Below are positions 63,134-64,000 of a stretch of DNA of 64,000 bases, one piece after another. A program made the position numbers and the translations under genes. The notes beneath the pieces are model-generated. The model was not told the origin of the DNA and did no database searches. It saw nothing but the letters and a program-made list of their open reading frames with translations. Location of the stretch: positions 310,001-374,000 of the forward strand of contig CALSUC010000002.1 in NCBI GenBank assembly GCA_943789445.1, written 5' to 3'. This DNA comes from UBA4575 sp002386945 (GTDB lineage: Bacteria; Pseudomonadota; Gammaproteobacteria; UBA4575). Each line of letters begins with the position of its first letter. Within the stretch, counting starts at the first letter, position 1.

Positions 63134-63604
63134 ATGCGCTTTAACTTTTTATACATGAGTGAGCGGCCACGACCCTGGGCAGAGCAGGCAGCTGAATTTT
63201 ATTTGAATCGTATTACTGCTCAAGTGAAGTTTTCTGAGGCCAGGGTTACGCCTGTCAAGCGCACTAAAAATAGTGTGTTAGAGGTCGTGCGGGCAGAAGA
63301 GTGGTCTAAGCTGGAAGAAAAAATGAACCCCGGCGCTATGCTGGTATTGCTGGATGAGCGCGGAAAGCAATTGGACTCTAAAGGGTTGTCTAGCAAGGTC
63401 GAGTCATGGCAGTTAACGGGTAGAGATGTCTATTTTATTATTGCTGGCGCAGACGGTGTGAATGAAGAAGTGCGTAATAAGGCTGATTTTCTTTTGGGTC
63501 TATCACGCATGACACTGCCGCATGAACTTGCACGCGTATTATTCCTAGAGCAATTCTATCGTGCCTGGACCATTCTGAATAATCACCCGTATCATCGAGT
63601 CTAG
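63134..63604 (+). CDS. rlmH: 23S rRNA pseudouridine-1915 N3-methyltransferase RlmH
   Basis: RlmH methylates pseudouridine 1915 of helix 69 in the assembled 70S ribosome. The 156-residue SPOUT-class protein has MLVLLDERGKQLDS, the FIIAGADGVNEEVR knot loop and the C-terminal LPHELARVLFLEQFYRAW...NHPYHR signature. It follows rsfS by 4 bases. Confidence 0.97.
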   Translation: MRFNFLYMSERPRPWAEQAAEFYLNRITAQVKFSEARVTPVKRTKNSVLEVVRAEEWSKLEEKMNPGAMLVLLDERGKQLDSKGLSSKVESWQLTGRDVYFIIAGADGVNEEVRNKADFLLGLSRMTLPHELARVLFLEQFYRAWTILNNHPYHRV

Positions 63605-63612
63605 TTCTGGCT

Positions 63613-64000
63613 ATGGATATTGTCCTGGCTTCAGCCTCACCGAGACGGGCACAGTTACTAAAGCAAATACAGTTGGTTTTTACGGTAGCAGCTAGTCATA
63701 TTGATGAAACTCAAATGGAAGCAGAGTCTGTAGTCGATTATGTACAGCGTATGGCGCTTCAGAAGGCGCAAGTTGGGCAGTCTAATAGCCCTGCTAACTG
63801 TGCGATAATAGGTGCCGACACCGTAGTCTGTTTGGATCAAAGGGTATTGCCTAAACCACAGAGTGAGGCAGAGGCCTGTGCCAGTTTGATGGCACTTTCT
63901 GGTCGTACTCATCGGGTCTACACTGCTTTGAGCGTCTTATCTCAAGCACATAGTCTGCAGGCCATGTCGGTAACAGAGGTAGTTTTCCGGCAGATTAGTA
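63613..64000 (+). CDS. maf: Maf-like nucleotide pyrophosphatase, N-terminal part
   Basis: The gene starts at ATG 63613, eight bases after rlmH, and runs off the window after 129 codons without a stop. The N-terminus ASASPRRAQLL, the IGADTVVC segment and SGRTHRVYTAL are hallmarks of the Maf family, which hydrolyses non-canonical or pyrimidine nucleoside triphosphates. The DTVV with SGRTH pattern is closest to the YhdE branch (dTTP/UTP pyrophosphatase), but the C-terminal discriminating residues are not visible. Confidence 0.92.
   Translation, partial: MDIVLASASPRRAQLLKQIQLVFTVAASHIDETQMEAESVVDYVQRMALQKAQVGQSNSPANCAIIGADTVVCLDQRVLPKPQSEAEACASLMALSGRTHRVYTALSVLSQAHSLQAMSVTEVVFRQIS

Overview
The window is a chromosomal segment of a gammaproteobacterium with moderate GC content. 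The evidence is gene order: birA-coaX, then tRNA-Tyr-Gly-Thr, tuf, tRNA-Trp, secE-nusG, rplKAJL-rpoBC, rpsLG-fusA-tuf, the complete S10, spc and alpha ribosomal clusters, uvrA / YajR-type transporter / ssb, miaB-phoH-ybeY-corC-lnt-leuS-lptE-holA, and proA-nadD-rsfS-rlmH-maf. A DsrE/TusA/SQR-like/DUF1641 cluster near the left edge suggests sulfur or persulfide oxidation capacity. I cannot assign a genus.

Layout. (1) 1-4005: the end of an EipA/DUF1134 gene, a stand-alone hisI, a membrane-anchored DUF4332 protein, then four sulfur-related genes in one direction: a DsrE-like protein, a TusA-like carrier, an SQR-like flavoprotein and a DUF1641 protein. (2) 4033-7606: glnS on the minus strand, diverging from overlapping birA-coaX. 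(3) 7721-11752: the only clearly accessory stretch. It holds a frameshifted glycosyltransferase, a tRNA-Thr(UGU) on the minus strand, an unknown lipoprotein, an unknown 101-residue protein and ugd. (4) 12019-13771: tRNA-Tyr, Gly and Thr(GGU), the first tuf and tRNA-Trp. (5) 13799-30060: secE-nusG, the L11/L10/RNA polymerase operons and the str operon with the second tuf. (6) 30074-43617: rpsJ to rplQ with no gene missing, closed by a strong terminator. (7) 43697-50266: uvrA (-), YajR-like transporter (+), ssb (+) and an ABC exporter (-). (8) 50482-64000: miaB to maf, interrupted only by a minus-strand beta-hydroxyacid dehydrogenase between lptE and holA; maf runs off the right edge.

How the genes work together. 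Most of the window is transcription and translation machinery: RNA polymerase subunits, NusG, EF-Tu (two copies), EF-G, ribosomal proteins, Sec channel subunits, two aminoacyl-tRNA synthetases, tRNA modification (miaB) and ribosome maturation (ybeY, rlmH, rsfS). Envelope biogenesis is represented by lnt, lptE and ugd. Cofactor and amino acid synthesis is represented by birA, coaX, nadD, proA and hisI. Several untranslated stretches look regulatory: a candidate L1 site before rplK, an L10-type leader before rplJ, an rplL-rpoB attenuator, a near-consensus promoter before rpsL, a structured leader between rpsJ and rplC, and a promoter plus hairpin before rpsM.

Most of the window is ordinary core genome. 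The points most worth a second look are the sulfur cassette, the one-base frameshift in the glycosyltransferase, the relocated and inverted tRNA-Thr(UGU), the leader-like region after rather than before rpsJ, and the unknown lipoprotein and 101-residue genes beside ugd.
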